This document shows positions 34,950 through 44,936 of a DNA stretch of 56,083 nucleotides, one piece after another. The notes beneath the pieces were generated by a model. That model saw only the letters and a list, made by a program, of their open reading frames with translations. It made no database searches and was not told where the DNA came from. The stretch spans positions 1 to 56,083 of the forward strand of contig CAMWNF010000004.1 of assembly GCA_947175535.1 (NCBI GenBank), given 5' to 3'. The stretch comes from an uncultured Bacteroidales bacterium. GTDB taxonomy: Bacteria > Bacteroidota > Bacteroidia > Bacteroidales > Muribaculaceae. Made by a program: the position numbers and the translations under genes. The first letter of the stretch is position 1; each line of letters opens with the position of its first letter.

Positions 34950-36419
34950 TTATGATTTGTTTGCATTGGTTTGCATGTCAGAACCGGCATTTTCATCCTG
35001 AATAGGATTCCAACAAGGAGTGTCTTCTGCGATTTCCGGGATTATTCCGGAGGTGTAGACAGGGTCTAATCCACGCCTGCGCTGTGAACAATAGTCATTA
35101 AGACACTTAACTGCATATTTCCCAAGTAAGACTATTGCAGCCAGATTGCAAAGTGTCATCAGTGCCATAGTTATGTCGGCAAAACTCCATACGAAATCAA
35201 GAGTAGCAATAGAACCGACGAACACCATAGCGGCCACCAGTACCCGGTATATGGCTATGAGCGGGTATGACTTCCTGATAAAGCGCAGATTTGTCTCGCC
35301 GTAATAATAATTGGCTACAATCGAACTGAAAGCGAAGAAAAATATCGCTATGCTTACGAACAGCGACCCAATTCCTTCGTGCCCGAGACCCATGTCGACA
35401 GCTGTTTGGGTCAATACTATACCATCGGCATTTCCGAGGTAAGCACCACTGATAAGGATTATAAATGCAGTGCAAGAGCATACAAGCAGAGTGTCTGTCA
35501 GCACGCCGAGCGATTGAATCAGACCTTGTTTGACAGGGTGGGAGACTGAAGCGGTGGCTGCTACATTCGGGGCAGAGCCTTCGCCTGCCTCGTTACTGAA
35601 AAGCCCCCTTTTAGTACCCATTATAACAGCCATGCCGAAGGTTCCACCCATTGCCTGATCAAAACCAAAGGCATTGCTGATGATAAGTTTCAGTACAGCC
35701 GGCAATTCATTTATATGAAGTGCAACGATTACAATCGCAAGAGTCAGATATGCTATAGCCATTACCGGTACTATTATCTCGCTGAATCTGGCAATGCTCT
35801 GAATACCTCCCCATATAATAATTAATGTGAGAATTGAAAGAGTAATTGCTGTTGCAAGGGGAGGTACGGAAAATGTATTGCCGAATGCCTCTGCGATAGT
35901 ATTCGCCTGGACGGAATTGAATGCCAGACCAAATGTCAGCGTTATCAGAATCGCGAAGCATATAGCCCATGCACGGTTACGTAAACCTTTGGAGATATAA
36001 TAAGCCGGTCCTCCGACAAACGATTTCTCACCACGGATTTTATATAACTGGGCAAGGGTTGATTCTATGAATGCGGAGGCTGCTCCAAGAAGGGCAATAA
36101 TCCACATCCAGAACACCGCTCCCGGTCCACCTAAGGCTATTGCAGTCGCTACACCCGCGAGATTACCTGTGCCGACACGGCTCGCAATTGAAACCATGAA
36201 TGCCTGAAAAGAGCTGATAGTGTGATGTCCGTCGGTTTCACGGGAACGAGCGTCATTATCGCTCTTTCCTGACTTGAGCAGGAGTCTTATCATTTCGCCG
36301 AATAGGCGGAACTGAACGCCGCGGGTTACATATGTAAAATATATTGCAGCTGCAAGCAGAACGACTATCAGTATATTGTCGGAGATAAAAGAACTTATTG
36401 AGTTGATTATATCAAGCAT
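34950..36419 (-). CDS. AGCS-family amino acid:Na+/H+ symporter
   Basis: The 489-residue inner-membrane protein has about 10-11 hydrophobic helices and the AGCS signatures SIASRVGTGNLAGVATAI, GGPGAVFWMW and GLFSNEAGEGSAPNVAA. The family imports alanine or glycine with sodium. The C-terminal tail (from about 450) is hydrophilic and unremarkable. It begins 4 bp after tamB ends, so it is very probably co-transcribed with tamB, an unusual pairing. Confidence 0.92.
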   Translation of the reverse strand: MLDIINSISSFISDNILIVVLLAAAIYFTYVTRGVQFRLFGEMIRLLLKSGKSDNDARSRETDGHHTISSFQAFMVSIASRVGTGNLAGVATAIALGGPGAVFWMWIIALLGAASAFIESTLAQLYKIRGEKSFVGGPAYYISKGLRNRAWAICFAILITLTFGLAFNSVQANTIAEAFGNTFSVPPLATAITLSILTLIIIWGGIQSIARFSEIIVPVMAIAYLTLAIVIVALHINELPAVLKLIISNAFGFDQAMGGTFGMAVIMGTKRGLFSNEAGEGSAPNVAATASVSHPVKQGLIQSLGVLTDTLLVCSCTAFIILISGAYLGNADGIVLTQTAVDMGLGHEGIGSLFVSIAIFFFAFSSIVANYYYGETNLRFIRKSYPLIAIYRVLVAAMVFVGSIATLDFVWSFADITMALMTLCNLAAIVLLGKYAVKCLNDYCSQRRRGLDPVYTSGIIPEIAEDTPCWNPIQDENAGSDMQTNANKS

Positions 36420-36423
36420 TATA

Positions 36424-39400
36424 TTACTGTATTAGCGGGTTGGATGGGTGTGCGATGGAATCTGGAATAACTATTGCGTTTTGCGGGGAAACTGAATCCG
36501 GATTGATTGTGACCGTATGATGTTTTTTTCGACGAAGAAAGCCGAAGAAATCGTCGAAGTCTTTCTTGAATACAAGTCCTACACCCTGAGTGGTCTGCGC
36601 CGTACGCACATAATAATTTTGGTCGTTATACCTGTTATAAGCTTTCAGACGCCATGAGCCTTTAGGGTTAAGTAAGTATTCAACATCAAAATCCCCGATA
36701 AACTGATTGGTGTTAAGGGTCTTATCTCGATATCCGAAGTTTCCGTTAAATAATAGACGGTTATTAAGCAGTCGGCTTGACAACGCTACATCAACTTCCA
36801 CATCTGAAAAATCGCCACGGTCACTTCTGAGGTTAGGCGCAATGCTCCAGTCGTCGCTCAATTTTCCGAGCATGCTGCTCAACTGGCTTGAAATGGTAGA
36901 TGAGGCTACGGAGAAGAGCTCATTACCTTTAGTGGTCGACGCCATATAATCAGGAGTGTAGAATCTGTTAAGTGCAAGAAGATAGATTATCTGACGGTTC
37001 ATCATCTCCTTTGTGCTGACTATACTGCGAACCTTTCTATATGTGTCCTGGGTAAGGGTCGGGAATTCAAGGTCAAAATCAATATCAGGCTGTCGCATAT
37101 CTCCGGTTACTTTCAGAAGTGCGTGCACAGGAACATTAGTTCGGTTAAGGTCTTTGTCGAGGAGAAATGATTCATCAAGGTCACTAAGATTCGCGTTTAC
37201 AGCATATATGGCTTCGATATCGAGCTGAGCAGAATATGGGTCGCCATGAAAAGCGATACTACTTCCTTCTTTAATAGTGAAGTCCTTGATGATGATATCC
37301 TGAAGCGTGAAATTATAGCTGCCATGATTGAGCGTGTATGTACCATACATCTTCAAATCATTGTTGAGAGAACCGTAGGTCATGCGTAGGTTGCCCGCGC
37401 CTGTAGCCTTGATTTCATCGCCGCTTACAGGGTCCATAACCAAAGTTATACGGGCTTCGGGTGTAACTCCTATCTGTAAATCCATGTTGTATGCGGAAGT
37501 GGAGTTGTTATTTTCAACACCAAGCCGTTCACGTAATAGTCTGACAACAGTCGGAACATTGTCTGCTTTCATCAGTGAATCACGTCTTGCTTCCGCCCGG
37601 CTGTCCTTAAATGTTATGAATGAGTATTCATCTGCGTCAAGACGATCAGACAACACAAATGTAAAAGACGATTTAGGTGCGGTCGACATATTCACTCCAA
37701 TGTTCACCACTCCGGGTTCACCCGTGATGGTAGCACCGCCATTCCCATATATAGTTCCGTACCAGTCAGGACTTAAACGGGAGTCGACATCATAGCTTAG
37801 GAAATCATGTGCATCTGAAACAGTAAAATTAAATGATGGTTCTTTGAAAAAAGTATGGCGGACTACACCGTTAAGCATAGCCGTATTGCCATTAATATCT
37901 CTGATTGTAACGTTGTCAACATCAATAATGCCAGGTCTTAATCTTATACTATCCGAGGCTGAATACCATGTATTTGTAAATGCTATCTTGATATTTAGAT
38001 TATCGGCGAAGACATCACCTTCAAGGTCTATATACTTGAAGGTTCCGAACAGTCGGGCTTTACCGGATGCAAAACCATTAAGGTCGGATGCAAATGCTTC
38101 CATGAAAGGTTTCATAAATCCGACAGGAATATGATTGGCATCGAAATTAATATCCAGAGCTTCTCCTGCAGGATATATATCACCTTTAATATACGAATGG
38201 AGCCCGCCATTTCCGATGACATCTGCATCGAGATAAAACGATTTTTTATCGTTATCCCATTTGGCTTTTATGTCTGCATCTCCAAGTACACAACGGTTAT
38301 AGCTGATATTGTCGACATGAAGATTGTCAGAATATATCATCGGTTGAGAAGAGAGTAGGGCATTTCCTGAGAAATCGCCGGTAGCAATTCCACCGATTAG
38401 AGCCTTGTCTATTTCAAGAGTCTCGAATATATCGAGTAACGCTATTTTTGATAGACTTATATGTATCGAGTCATCGGGAGAATCAGAGACAACACCGTTG
38501 ATTGCAATTGCTTTGTCTTCAGATGTCAATGCAAAATTCTGTATTTCATATTTATTTTGTGATAGACTGATTGTTGACGGATTTATCGACCAAATATCAT
38601 TGCCGAAATTGATAGTGCCCGGATGGAACGTTATAGACGTGGTCAGGGTATTATCGAAATTTCGGAAAAGATTGGTAGTGAAGTTAAACGAACCGTTAAT
38701 CGGAATTTTACGGTCAATATTCCATTTGATATTGTTATCAATTCTATTAGAAGAAGCAGTAAGTTCGGCGAAAGCGGTCATCGGTCCTTTTTTTGTCGGC
38801 ATTTTTGTGGTGAAGTTTACCGATGCGCTATTACGACTGCCTTTCATCTCCGCATTCAAAGTCGTGTTTTCGATTATCTTATCACCCTGTAAAATATATG
38901 GTGCGTTGAGTGTAAGCGACGCCGAACTATTTATTTCCGATATATGTCCGTCTAATTCTATAGGATAGATTACAGATATGGGAAGATTGAAAAACTTGCA
39001 TAAATTCTCACACTCATTGATATCGATGTGGTAAGTGAAATTATTAGTTAAAAGTTTGGAGCGAGTTTGTATTGGTTGTTGCCGTACAGAAGATTTTATA
39101 GAAGGAAAAATCATCTCTGCCATATCCTTTAAGTCGGAATATAGGCTGGTGAAGCGGTAGTTGCCATCTAATGTGGCATTTATAAAATCGGATTGAATGG
39201 TAAGAGCGGGGGCATCATCAACCGGCGCGCTTTCTATAGTGAAAGATTTAATTGTTAAATCGGGAGTTGCCGGTTTGTCATCGATAAAATCTAAATCAGT
39301 CAAAGTAAGATAACCGGTGATATCGTCAAGTGAAGAAAATTCTATATTTGAGGATAGGACTGCTTTTAGATTATAGTCCCGGTAGTTATCGATGAGCAAT

Positions 39401-41022
39401 AGTTTTTCCGGAGAGAAATTTTCAACATCTACAGATGCCGAGATGTGTTTCATTTCGGGTGTCAACTCAGCATTCCACTCTGATATAATAGTCGCCATCG
39501 GGTCAAGAACACATAGATCAAGCTCAAGCGTTTTATCCACCATCTCCAATGTGGCGGTAATAGGGCTATAGCGGTGTCCCATGAAATCGACTGAAGCAGA
39601 ATCTACGCTCAGCGTTAGCATGGGTTTTATATTTCCATAACGACCTTCGGCTCGTAGGTTTGCTTCCAAAGCAGAAGGTCCTTTATCCCCAAGCAATGAT
39701 TTTAAGTTCTTACACTCAATCTTACTTTCGGCTGAAAAGTTGACAATATGAAATGTGTCGTCAGTATTATAATGAGCGGTAAGTTGGACTGCATTATCAG
39801 CCAATGATATACGTGCATCAATTTTGGATTCGTTAATTTTTCCTGCTGCAGTTATGGAGGTAGAGAACGTATCGTTATCCCGCATCTTTGCTATTATATT
39901 TTCAACCGTTTTGTCATCTGTACCGCCAAAAAGGGAGCATAGTGAACTAATGCCACATTTATCAGATGAAAATCTAAGGTAATCGAGAGTGTAAGACGCA
40001 TCCACGCCTTTTTTCAGGTCACTTACCGAACCTGCTAAAGTCACTACAAAATTTCCTTTTGTCTGAGTGAGTGTCAAAGGTGATATTGTGGCATTTTCAC
40101 TTGAAATTGAACCTGCTAAAATTACGTCTATTGAATCCTTCACCCCAGTCAATGGAGGAAAAAAAGCTGAAAAATCAGGTGGATATATTACACTGCCCTG
40201 ATTTATACCAATACTTATTCCTTCGTTTTTGTATATATCCTCTAATCCTGAAAATCCTTGATTTTCAAGTGATATAGGAGCAAGTGAAACTTCAGAATGC
40301 GGTAATCTTATGTTTAGATATTCAAGTTCCGACCCCTGCGGTGTGATATGAGCTGCCGCTGTTAAATCAGAGAGGGTAAAACCATTTTGCTCGGTCAACG
40401 AAAAACGGTCAATTTCCACTCTGTATTCGTCATTAGAAATGCGAGGAATATATGCGTGCAACAATACATCATGAACATAAATATGAGAGGGGTCGAATAT
40501 ACTGTCGCGATAAGGCTTATCAAGGACATCGAAACGCATGCATCCTTTTCTGATTATAACCGTGTTGACCATTAGGTCATAATGCGACTGCGGACGTGTA
40601 GGACGGTCTGATTTGAGATTGTCAATTATATTTGCAATGTTGAGTGGTGAATCGGAATTTGTTTTGTACAAAATTAAATCAGGTCCTTCGACCAAAGCAT
40701 AATTTACAACGAGCCTCCCTGTGCGTAAAAGATAAAAAAGCTCAAAACCGACACTTATCCTGTCTATACGCAATGCTGTGCGTCCGAAGTCATCAAGAGC
40801 TTCGACATCATGAATTGATAATTCGTGAAAAGGATGGATTTCTATACGGCCAAGGGTGACATCGGTTCCTAATAGAGCTGAAAGTTCGCTTGATGCAACA
40901 CGTCGGATATCATTCTGCGCCCATTCGGTAGAGAGTATAATATAGAGACTGACCGGAACTGCGATCAGTACAAAAACCAACGCCAAAACGAAGGTACGGA
41001 ATATTTTCCATGCCTTTTTCAT
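36424..41022 (-). CDS. tamB: TamB-family (AsmA-like) intermembrane protein
   Basis: The 1,532-residue protein has one N-terminal membrane anchor (about 10-30) and a very long beta-rich periplasmic region of AsmA-like/TamB type. The C-terminal TamB/DUF490 domain (about 1150-1490) includes FTLQDIIIKDFTIKEGS, MRQPDIDFDLEFP and YLLALNRF. TamB-like proteins bridge inner and outer membranes for phospholipid transport and outer-membrane protein assembly. No tamA (Omp85) gene adjoins it. Only a near-match -7 element (TAACTTCG, minus strand 41033-41040) is seen upstream. Confidence 0.9.
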   Translation of the reverse strand: MKKAWKIFRTFVLALVFVLIAVPVSLYIILSTEWAQNDIRRVASSELSALLGTDVTLGRIEIHPFHELSIHDVEALDDFGRTALRIDRISVGFELFYLLRTGRLVVNYALVEGPDLILYKTNSDSPLNIANIIDNLKSDRPTRPQSHYDLMVNTVIIRKGCMRFDVLDKPYRDSIFDPSHIYVHDVLLHAYIPRISNDEYRVEIDRFSLTEQNGFTLSDLTAAAHITPQGSELEYLNIRLPHSEVSLAPISLENQGFSGLEDIYKNEGISIGINQGSVIYPPDFSAFFPPLTGVKDSIDVILAGSISSENATISPLTLTQTKGNFVVTLAGSVSDLKKGVDASYTLDYLRFSSDKCGISSLCSLFGGTDDKTVENIIAKMRDNDTFSTSITAAGKINESKIDARISLADNAVQLTAHYNTDDTFHIVNFSAESKIECKNLKSLLGDKGPSALEANLRAEGRYGNIKPMLTLSVDSASVDFMGHRYSPITATLEMVDKTLELDLCVLDPMATIISEWNAELTPEMKHISASVDVENFSPEKLLLIDNYRDYNLKAVLSSNIEFSSLDDITGYLTLTDLDFIDDKPATPDLTIKSFTIESAPVDDAPALTIQSDFINATLDGNYRFTSLYSDLKDMAEMIFPSIKSSVRQQPIQTRSKLLTNNFTYHIDINECENLCKFFNLPISVIYPIELDGHISEINSSASLTLNAPYILQGDKIIENTTLNAEMKGSRNSASVNFTTKMPTKKGPMTAFAELTASSNRIDNNIKWNIDRKIPINGSFNFTTNLFRNFDNTLTTSITFHPGTINFGNDIWSINPSTISLSQNKYEIQNFALTSEDKAIAINGVVSDSPDDSIHISLSKIALLDIFETLEIDKALIGGIATGDFSGNALLSSQPMIYSDNLHVDNISYNRCVLGDADIKAKWDNDKKSFYLDADVIGNGGLHSYIKGDIYPAGEALDINFDANHIPVGFMKPFMEAFASDLNGFASGKARLFGTFKYIDLEGDVFADNLNIKIAFTNTWYSASDSIRLRPGIIDVDNVTIRDINGNTAMLNGVVRHTFFKEPSFNFTVSDAHDFLSYDVDSRLSPDWYGTIYGNGGATITGEPGVVNIGVNMSTAPKSSFTFVLSDRLDADEYSFITFKDSRAEARRDSLMKADNVPTVVRLLRERLGVENNNSTSAYNMDLQIGVTPEARITLVMDPVSGDEIKATGAGNLRMTYGSLNNDLKMYGTYTLNHGSYNFTLQDIIIKDFTIKEGSSIAFHGDPYSAQLDIEAIYAVNANLSDLDESFLLDKDLNRTNVPVHALLKVTGDMRQPDIDFDLEFPTLTQDTYRKVRSIVSTKEMMNRQIIYLLALNRFYTPDYMASTTKGNELFSVASSTISSQLSSMLGKLSDDWSIAPNLRSDRGDFSDVEVDVALSSRLLNNRLLFNGNFGYRDKTLNTNQFIGDFDVEYLLNPKGSWRLKAYNRYNDQNYYVRTAQTTQGVGLVFKKDFDDFFGFLRRKKHHTVTINPDSVSPQNAIVIPDSIAHPSNPLIQ

Positions 41023-41091
41023 AAAGGTATTGCGAAGTTAGCGAATCTTTTCATAATAAGCATGGTGACGCAGGATATTATTATAATAAAA

Positions 41092-41118
41092 AAGAAGCCG
41101 ACTGTAAGTCGGCTTCTT
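41092..41118 (-). terminator. Terminator of the exbB-exbD-exbD-tonB operon
   Basis: A 12 bp perfect stem with 3 nt loop lies 33 bp after the tonB stop. On the minus strand it is followed by a T run (TTTTTTATTA). The core GAAGCCGAC also occurs in the mutB terminator. Confidence 0.88.
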
Positions 41119-41150
41119 CATGTGGAAGGGATATGGAATTCAAAAGCGAA

Positions 41151-42008
41151 TTACTGCTGGAGTTTGAATGTAACGGGGAGGGTGTAAGTAACCTTTACAG
41201 GATTACTGTTGTTACGTCCCGGATTCCATTTCGGCATTGCTTTGACAACGCGAACAGCTTCTTTATCAAGAGCGGGGTGACGACCGCGGAGCACGCGTAC
41301 GTTTTCAACCGCACCGGTCTTAGAAACGATGAATTCCACGATAACTTTACCCTGTACACCTTCTTCTGCTGCAACTGCGGGATAGTTGATGTGGTCGCTG
41401 AGCCATTTGTACATGGCCTGTGTACCACCGGGGAATTCAGGCTGCTGTTCAATCATAGCCATGTTGTAGACTTTGTCGTCTTCAACCGGTTTTTCTTCAG
41501 CGATAACCTGGTCGATAATACGAGTCTTATTCAAGTCGTCAACACCTTCTGTCACGTCAACAGTACCAAGCATAGCTTCGTTGTTCATGACATCTTCCTG
41601 GTTCTTAACCTGCTTGTCTTCTTCGAAGTTTTCATCCTCAGTTACAAGGATGGCAGTAACCTGCTGCTCGTTAGCGACTTCTTCGGGAGCTATGATTTCT
41701 TCGGGTTCGGGAGGAAGTTCAAACTGTTCTTCTTCCTCGATTTCCTCTTCATATTCGTCCTCAATAGCCGTGAGTTCGACTTCTGTGTTGACAAATATCT
41801 GCTCTTCTTCAGGTGAGCCGAATGCTCCGTTATAGAAAAGAGCGAGAAGTACAAGTCCTACGATTGCTACTGCAAGTACGATTACAATAGCTTTTGTGTG
41901 GCGTCGAACAGAATCGGCGCGGAGTGTGTAAGCACCGAATTCTTTATTCTTACCTTCGAATACTATATCGCGCCACTCTTTTGATGAAAGATCTACGTCT
42001 TTTGCCAT
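41151..42008 (-). CDS. tonB: TonB energy-transducing protein
   Basis: The 285-residue protein has a 39-residue cytoplasmic N-terminus, a membrane helix (about 40-60) and an acid/Pro-rich periplasmic region (about 66-112, EEIEEEEQFELPPEPEE). The C-terminal TonB fold (about 195-285) includes PEFPGGTQAMYKWL, YPAVAAEEGVQGKVIV and MPKWNPGR. It couples proton flow through ExbB/ExbD to outer-membrane receptors, including the TonB-dependent receptors in this window. The PEFPGG start is characteristic of Bacteroidota TonB. It is last in the operon, 20 bp after exbD. Confidence 0.93.
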   Translation of the reverse strand: MAKDVDLSSKEWRDIVFEGKNKEFGAYTLRADSVRRHTKAIVIVLAVAIVGLVLLALFYNGAFGSPEEEQIFVNTEVELTAIEDEYEEEIEEEEQFELPPEPEEIIAPEEVANEQQVTAILVTEDENFEEDKQVKNQEDVMNNEAMLGTVDVTEGVDDLNKTRIIDQVIAEEKPVEDDKVYNMAMIEQQPEFPGGTQAMYKWLSDHINYPAVAAEEGVQGKVIVEFIVSKTGAVENVRVLRGRHPALDKEAVRVVKAMPKWNPGRNNSNPVKVTYTLPVTFKLQQ

Positions 42009-42028
42009 TTTAATTAACTTTTAATGGG

Positions 42029-42778
42029 TTACTGATTTGAAGTCTTTCGCACCAATGGGCGGATGATAGTCTCGTTATTAGTCTGTTCGTAGTGACGAAG
42101 CAGAACAGTGTCTGTGTGGGTCGGAAGCTCGATGCTGTAACGTGAAATCTGGTTGATGTTCATTTCGTCGATAGCATTGATAAGACCTTCGTATGTGGTG
42201 TTGGGACCGGGTTTGATCACAACTACAGGACGGACTTTGTTAGAGTCAGCAGCATTTTTCTTAGCTGCTTTGTCAAACTCGTCTTTTGTAATCTCCTTGT
42301 TTTTCCACTGAGTCTTGAGCTTCTCGTATTCAGCCATAACGGCTTCGTTCTTTCCACGAAGGATTTTACGGATACCTTGAGGCTGACGGTTCTGATTGCC
42401 GATGAACTGTTCCTTTGTGAGGTATTTGCTCGTTGAGAAAGTAGTGTCCGCCACACCTTCATAATAGTAGATGTTGTGGATAGTCTTTCCGGTTTCGGCA
42501 TCAACTGCGGGTTTATCACCGTTATACTCTGTATCAAGAATCATTGTGAGTGCTTCAGAAGCCTTAGCCTGATTCTGCTGCTCTTTCTTGACATCTTCGT
42601 TAGTCGGGAGGACAATCTGAAGAGTCTGAGACTTAATCATTGTTGTACAGAGCATGAAGAAGGTGATCAGAAGCATGTTCATATCCACCATGGGGGTAAA
42701 GTCCACATGGATAGACATCTTCTTTTGGGCGCCTTTTTTCTTTTTGCCGCCTTTGTCGGATTGTTCTATTTGTGCCAT
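42029..42778 (-). CDS. exbD: ExbD-family biopolymer transporter (proximal to tonB)
   Basis: The 249-residue protein has a Lys-rich N-terminus and one membrane helix with the proton-carrying Asp32 in VDFTPMVDMNMLLITFF. The periplasmic C-terminal domain ends IDEMNINQISRYSIE. It is much longer than E. coli ExbD (141) because of a charged insertion of about 100 residues (roughly 75-185) between helix and the conserved C-terminal part. It works with ExbB as TonB's motor. It lies 13 bp after the other exbD gene. Confidence 0.92.
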   Translation of the reverse strand: MAQIEQSDKGGKKKKGAQKKMSIHVDFTPMVDMNMLLITFFMLCTTMIKSQTLQIVLPTNEDVKKEQQNQAKASEALTMILDTEYNGDKPAVDAETGKTIHNIYYYEGVADTTFSTSKYLTKEQFIGNQNRQPQGIRKILRGKNEAVMAEYEKLKTQWKNKEITKDEFDKAAKKNAADSNKVRPVVVIKPGPNTTYEGLINAIDEMNINQISRYSIELPTHTDTVLLRHYEQTNNETIIRPLVRKTSNQ

Positions 42779-42791
42779 ATTACTTTACCAA

Positions 42792-43604
42792 TTATTGAGT
42801 GGGTTCATCTTCTGATTTAAGCGCAGTCATAAGACTGAACTTGTTGAGTTTCATTGTCTGGAGGTTATCAAAGACACGCTGCACGGTTGTGAAAGGAGTG
42901 TCTTTATCCGCCTTAATGGCAATACCCTGACCTTTACGCATAAGAGCCGTGTAAAGGTTAGAGAGGTTAGCGCGCTCTTCCGCTGTAAGCTTTTCGCCCT
43001 GTTCGCGGTTAATTGTCTGAGCTACGTTGTAAATAGCCTTAAGCCAAACCTGAAAATCATTATAGTTACCGTTGTAATCCTTGTTGTCGTTGATAGGTAT
43101 ACCAACTTTAGGATTTGCCATATCACCCTGGAATTTGTCGCGTTCGTTAGGCGTCATCGAGAGAAGATTAGGCAATTCGGTGAACGGTACGCCAAACATG
43201 TTAGTCTGACCAAACACAGCTTTTTGAGCCGGGGTCAAATGGACTTGAGCGTTCTTATGCTGTTCGTTGTAGATGTTAAGTGCTTCATCGAGCATCATAA
43301 GGCGAATTTTTTCGCTTGACAGAGTCGAGTCGGCATCACCCGTAAACGAGATGAAGATTTTACCTTCGAGCAGACTGGGGTCCTCATATTTGCCTGACTT
43401 GTCGGCAGACGAGACGAGAACTGTAACGACGTTGTTCATCGGCACTTTTTCTTCTGATACAGAAGACGGAGTGTAGACAATTGTCGGTTCCTTCTGAAGG
43501 AAGGTTGAAGTCAACATGAAGAAAGTAAGCAAAAGAACGGTCACGTCACTCATCGCGGTCATGTCGATGAGCGTACTCTTTCTTTTAATTTTTACTTTTC
43601 CCAT
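42792..43604 (-). CDS. exbD: ExbD-family biopolymer transporter (proximal to exbB)
   Basis: The 270-residue protein resembles the neighbouring ExbD. Its basic N-terminus is KVKIKRKSTLIDMTAMSD with Asp20 as the conserved acidic residue at the start of the membrane helix (TVLLLTFFML), and a large periplasmic region follows. The C-terminal KADKDTPFTTVQRVFDNLQTMKLNKF is the ExbD beta domain. Two unequal ExbD genes in tandem are usual in Bacteroidota, perhaps forming a heterodimer in the ExbB pore. Gap to exbB is 49 bp. Confidence 0.9.
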   Translation of the reverse strand: MGKVKIKRKSTLIDMTAMSDVTVLLLTFFMLTSTFLQKEPTIVYTPSSVSEEKVPMNNVVTVLVSSADKSGKYEDPSLLEGKIFISFTGDADSTLSSEKIRLMMLDEALNIYNEQHKNAQVHLTPAQKAVFGQTNMFGVPFTELPNLLSMTPNERDKFQGDMANPKVGIPINDNKDYNGNYNDFQVWLKAIYNVAQTINREQGEKLTAEERANLSNLYTALMRKGQGIAIKADKDTPFTTVQRVFDNLQTMKLNKFSLMTALKSEDEPTQ

Positions 43605-43653
43605 ATTTACCTGTTGTTAATTGTTGATAATTATAACTCTGGAAAATAAGGGA

Positions 43654-44478
43654 TTAGTGAGTTGCTGCAAATGTCTGCACGATAGAGAAACCGATTTCGT
43701 CGATTGCGTAAGTGAGGTTGTCGATTTTGTTAGTGTAGAAGTTGTAGAAAATTACAGCGAATGCACCGGTTGCGATACCGAAGGCGGTGTTGATAAGTGC
43801 CTCGGAAATACCGGTAGAAAGTTCGGTTGAGTCGGGAGCACCTGACTGAGCAAGAGCCTGGAATGATTTGATCATACCCATCACAGTACCGAGAAGACCA
43901 ACGAGAGTACCGAGGGTTGTCATTGTAGCGACGATGGGGAGGTTCTGCTGAAGAGCAGGCATTTCGAGAGCGGTAGCTTCTTCAACTTCTTTCTGAAGAG
44001 TAGCGATTTTCTGTTCTTTGGTGAGGACTGTGTTAGCGTCCATTTCCTGGTAACGAACGAGAGCTGCAGCTACAACGGCAGCAACAGAACCTTTCTGCTG
44101 TTTGCAGAGAGCCTGCGCACCTGCGATGTCGTTTTTAGCAAGGCAAGCCTTAACACCGCTGACAAATTTAGCGATATTGCCTTTACCTTTAGCAGCACTG
44201 AGGGCGATACCACGTTCGATAGCGAGGACGATTACAGTGAGGAAGAGGGTTTGAAGAACAGGCACGATGAAACCACCTTTGTAGATAGTACCCCAGAGGT
44301 TCTGCGGATGACCGTCTTCGTCGAAGTGCATGTCATTACCGAACCAGAAGATGAAGAGGAGGATAGCGACGCAAGCGCACACTATAATCACCCAAGATGC
44401 ATTCTTGATACCGGGAACATTTTTCTTGTTGTCCTTGGCTGCGGGAGCGGCCTGAACGTTTGGCTTTTGAGCTTCCAT
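43654..44478 (-). CDS. exbB: MotA/TolQ/ExbB proton-channel protein
   Basis: The 274-residue inner-membrane protein is the stator of the TonB motor. Hydrophobic helices are at about 28-48 and 70-93, and two conserved ones cover TMTTLGTLVGLLGTVMGMI and ISEALINTAFGIATGAFAVIFYNF, the ExbB/TolQ core. It is first gene in the operon and has an exact -7 element about 210 bp upstream, leaving a leader of about 200 nt. N-terminal Pro/Ala-rich cytosolic tail is short. Confidence 0.93.
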   Translation of the reverse strand: MEAQKPNVQAAPAAKDNKKNVPGIKNASWVIIVCACVAILLFIFWFGNDMHFDEDGHPQNLWGTIYKGGFIVPVLQTLFLTVIVLAIERGIALSAAKGKGNIAKFVSGVKACLAKNDIAGAQALCKQQKGSVAAVVAAALVRYQEMDANTVLTKEQKIATLQKEVEEATALEMPALQQNLPIVATMTTLGTLVGLLGTVMGMIKSFQALAQSGAPDSTELSTGISEALINTAFGIATGAFAVIFYNFYTNKIDNLTYAIDEIGFSIVQTFAATH

Positions 44479-44687
44479 GATTTGAAAAACTAAATTAAAA
44501 TTAATTGTTTGATTAATTGATTGATTTTAAGATGTTTGTTATATTATGAGTTTGTTTAGTCAATATTATGGTATTACCTATTTGATGATAAAATGGTATT
44601 GAAATTAAGTTAAAGTGACACTCTTGTCACATTTTGAAATCGGTCACAATTCCTGATAACACGCATGAACATGCCGATTCCTTTTGG

Positions 44688-44695
44688 CAAATTTA
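44688..44695 (-). promoter_or_regulatory. Promoter of the exbB-exbD-exbD-tonB operon
   Basis: CAAATTTA reads TAAATTTG on the minus strand (TAnnTTTG). CAAA at 44715-44718 supplies a TTTG -33 element at 19 bp spacing. Confidence 0.6.
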
Positions 44696-44936
44696 CAACC
44701 TTGTTCCCATACGTCAAAATATTTTGTCAGGTTTTTGCCGTTTTTTGTCCGGCGTTACTTATTTTTGTGTGAAATATAGTTAAAATTCACTCGGTTGATA
44801 TTAACGAATCTTTATTCATCGTTTCTTTTCATAGCTATAATTAGATTTTATTGCTCGGAAAGACTTCATTACAAAAAATCCTCTCTATAATATAATAATG
44901 TGTATTGAAATTATATGTTATTCCGAGCGAATTTAG

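Noticed and set aside
41133-41816. Open frame of 227 codons on the plus strand opposite tonB
   Set aside because: It lies wholly antisense to tonB, is rich in Phe, Asn and His from reversed codons, and has no family features.
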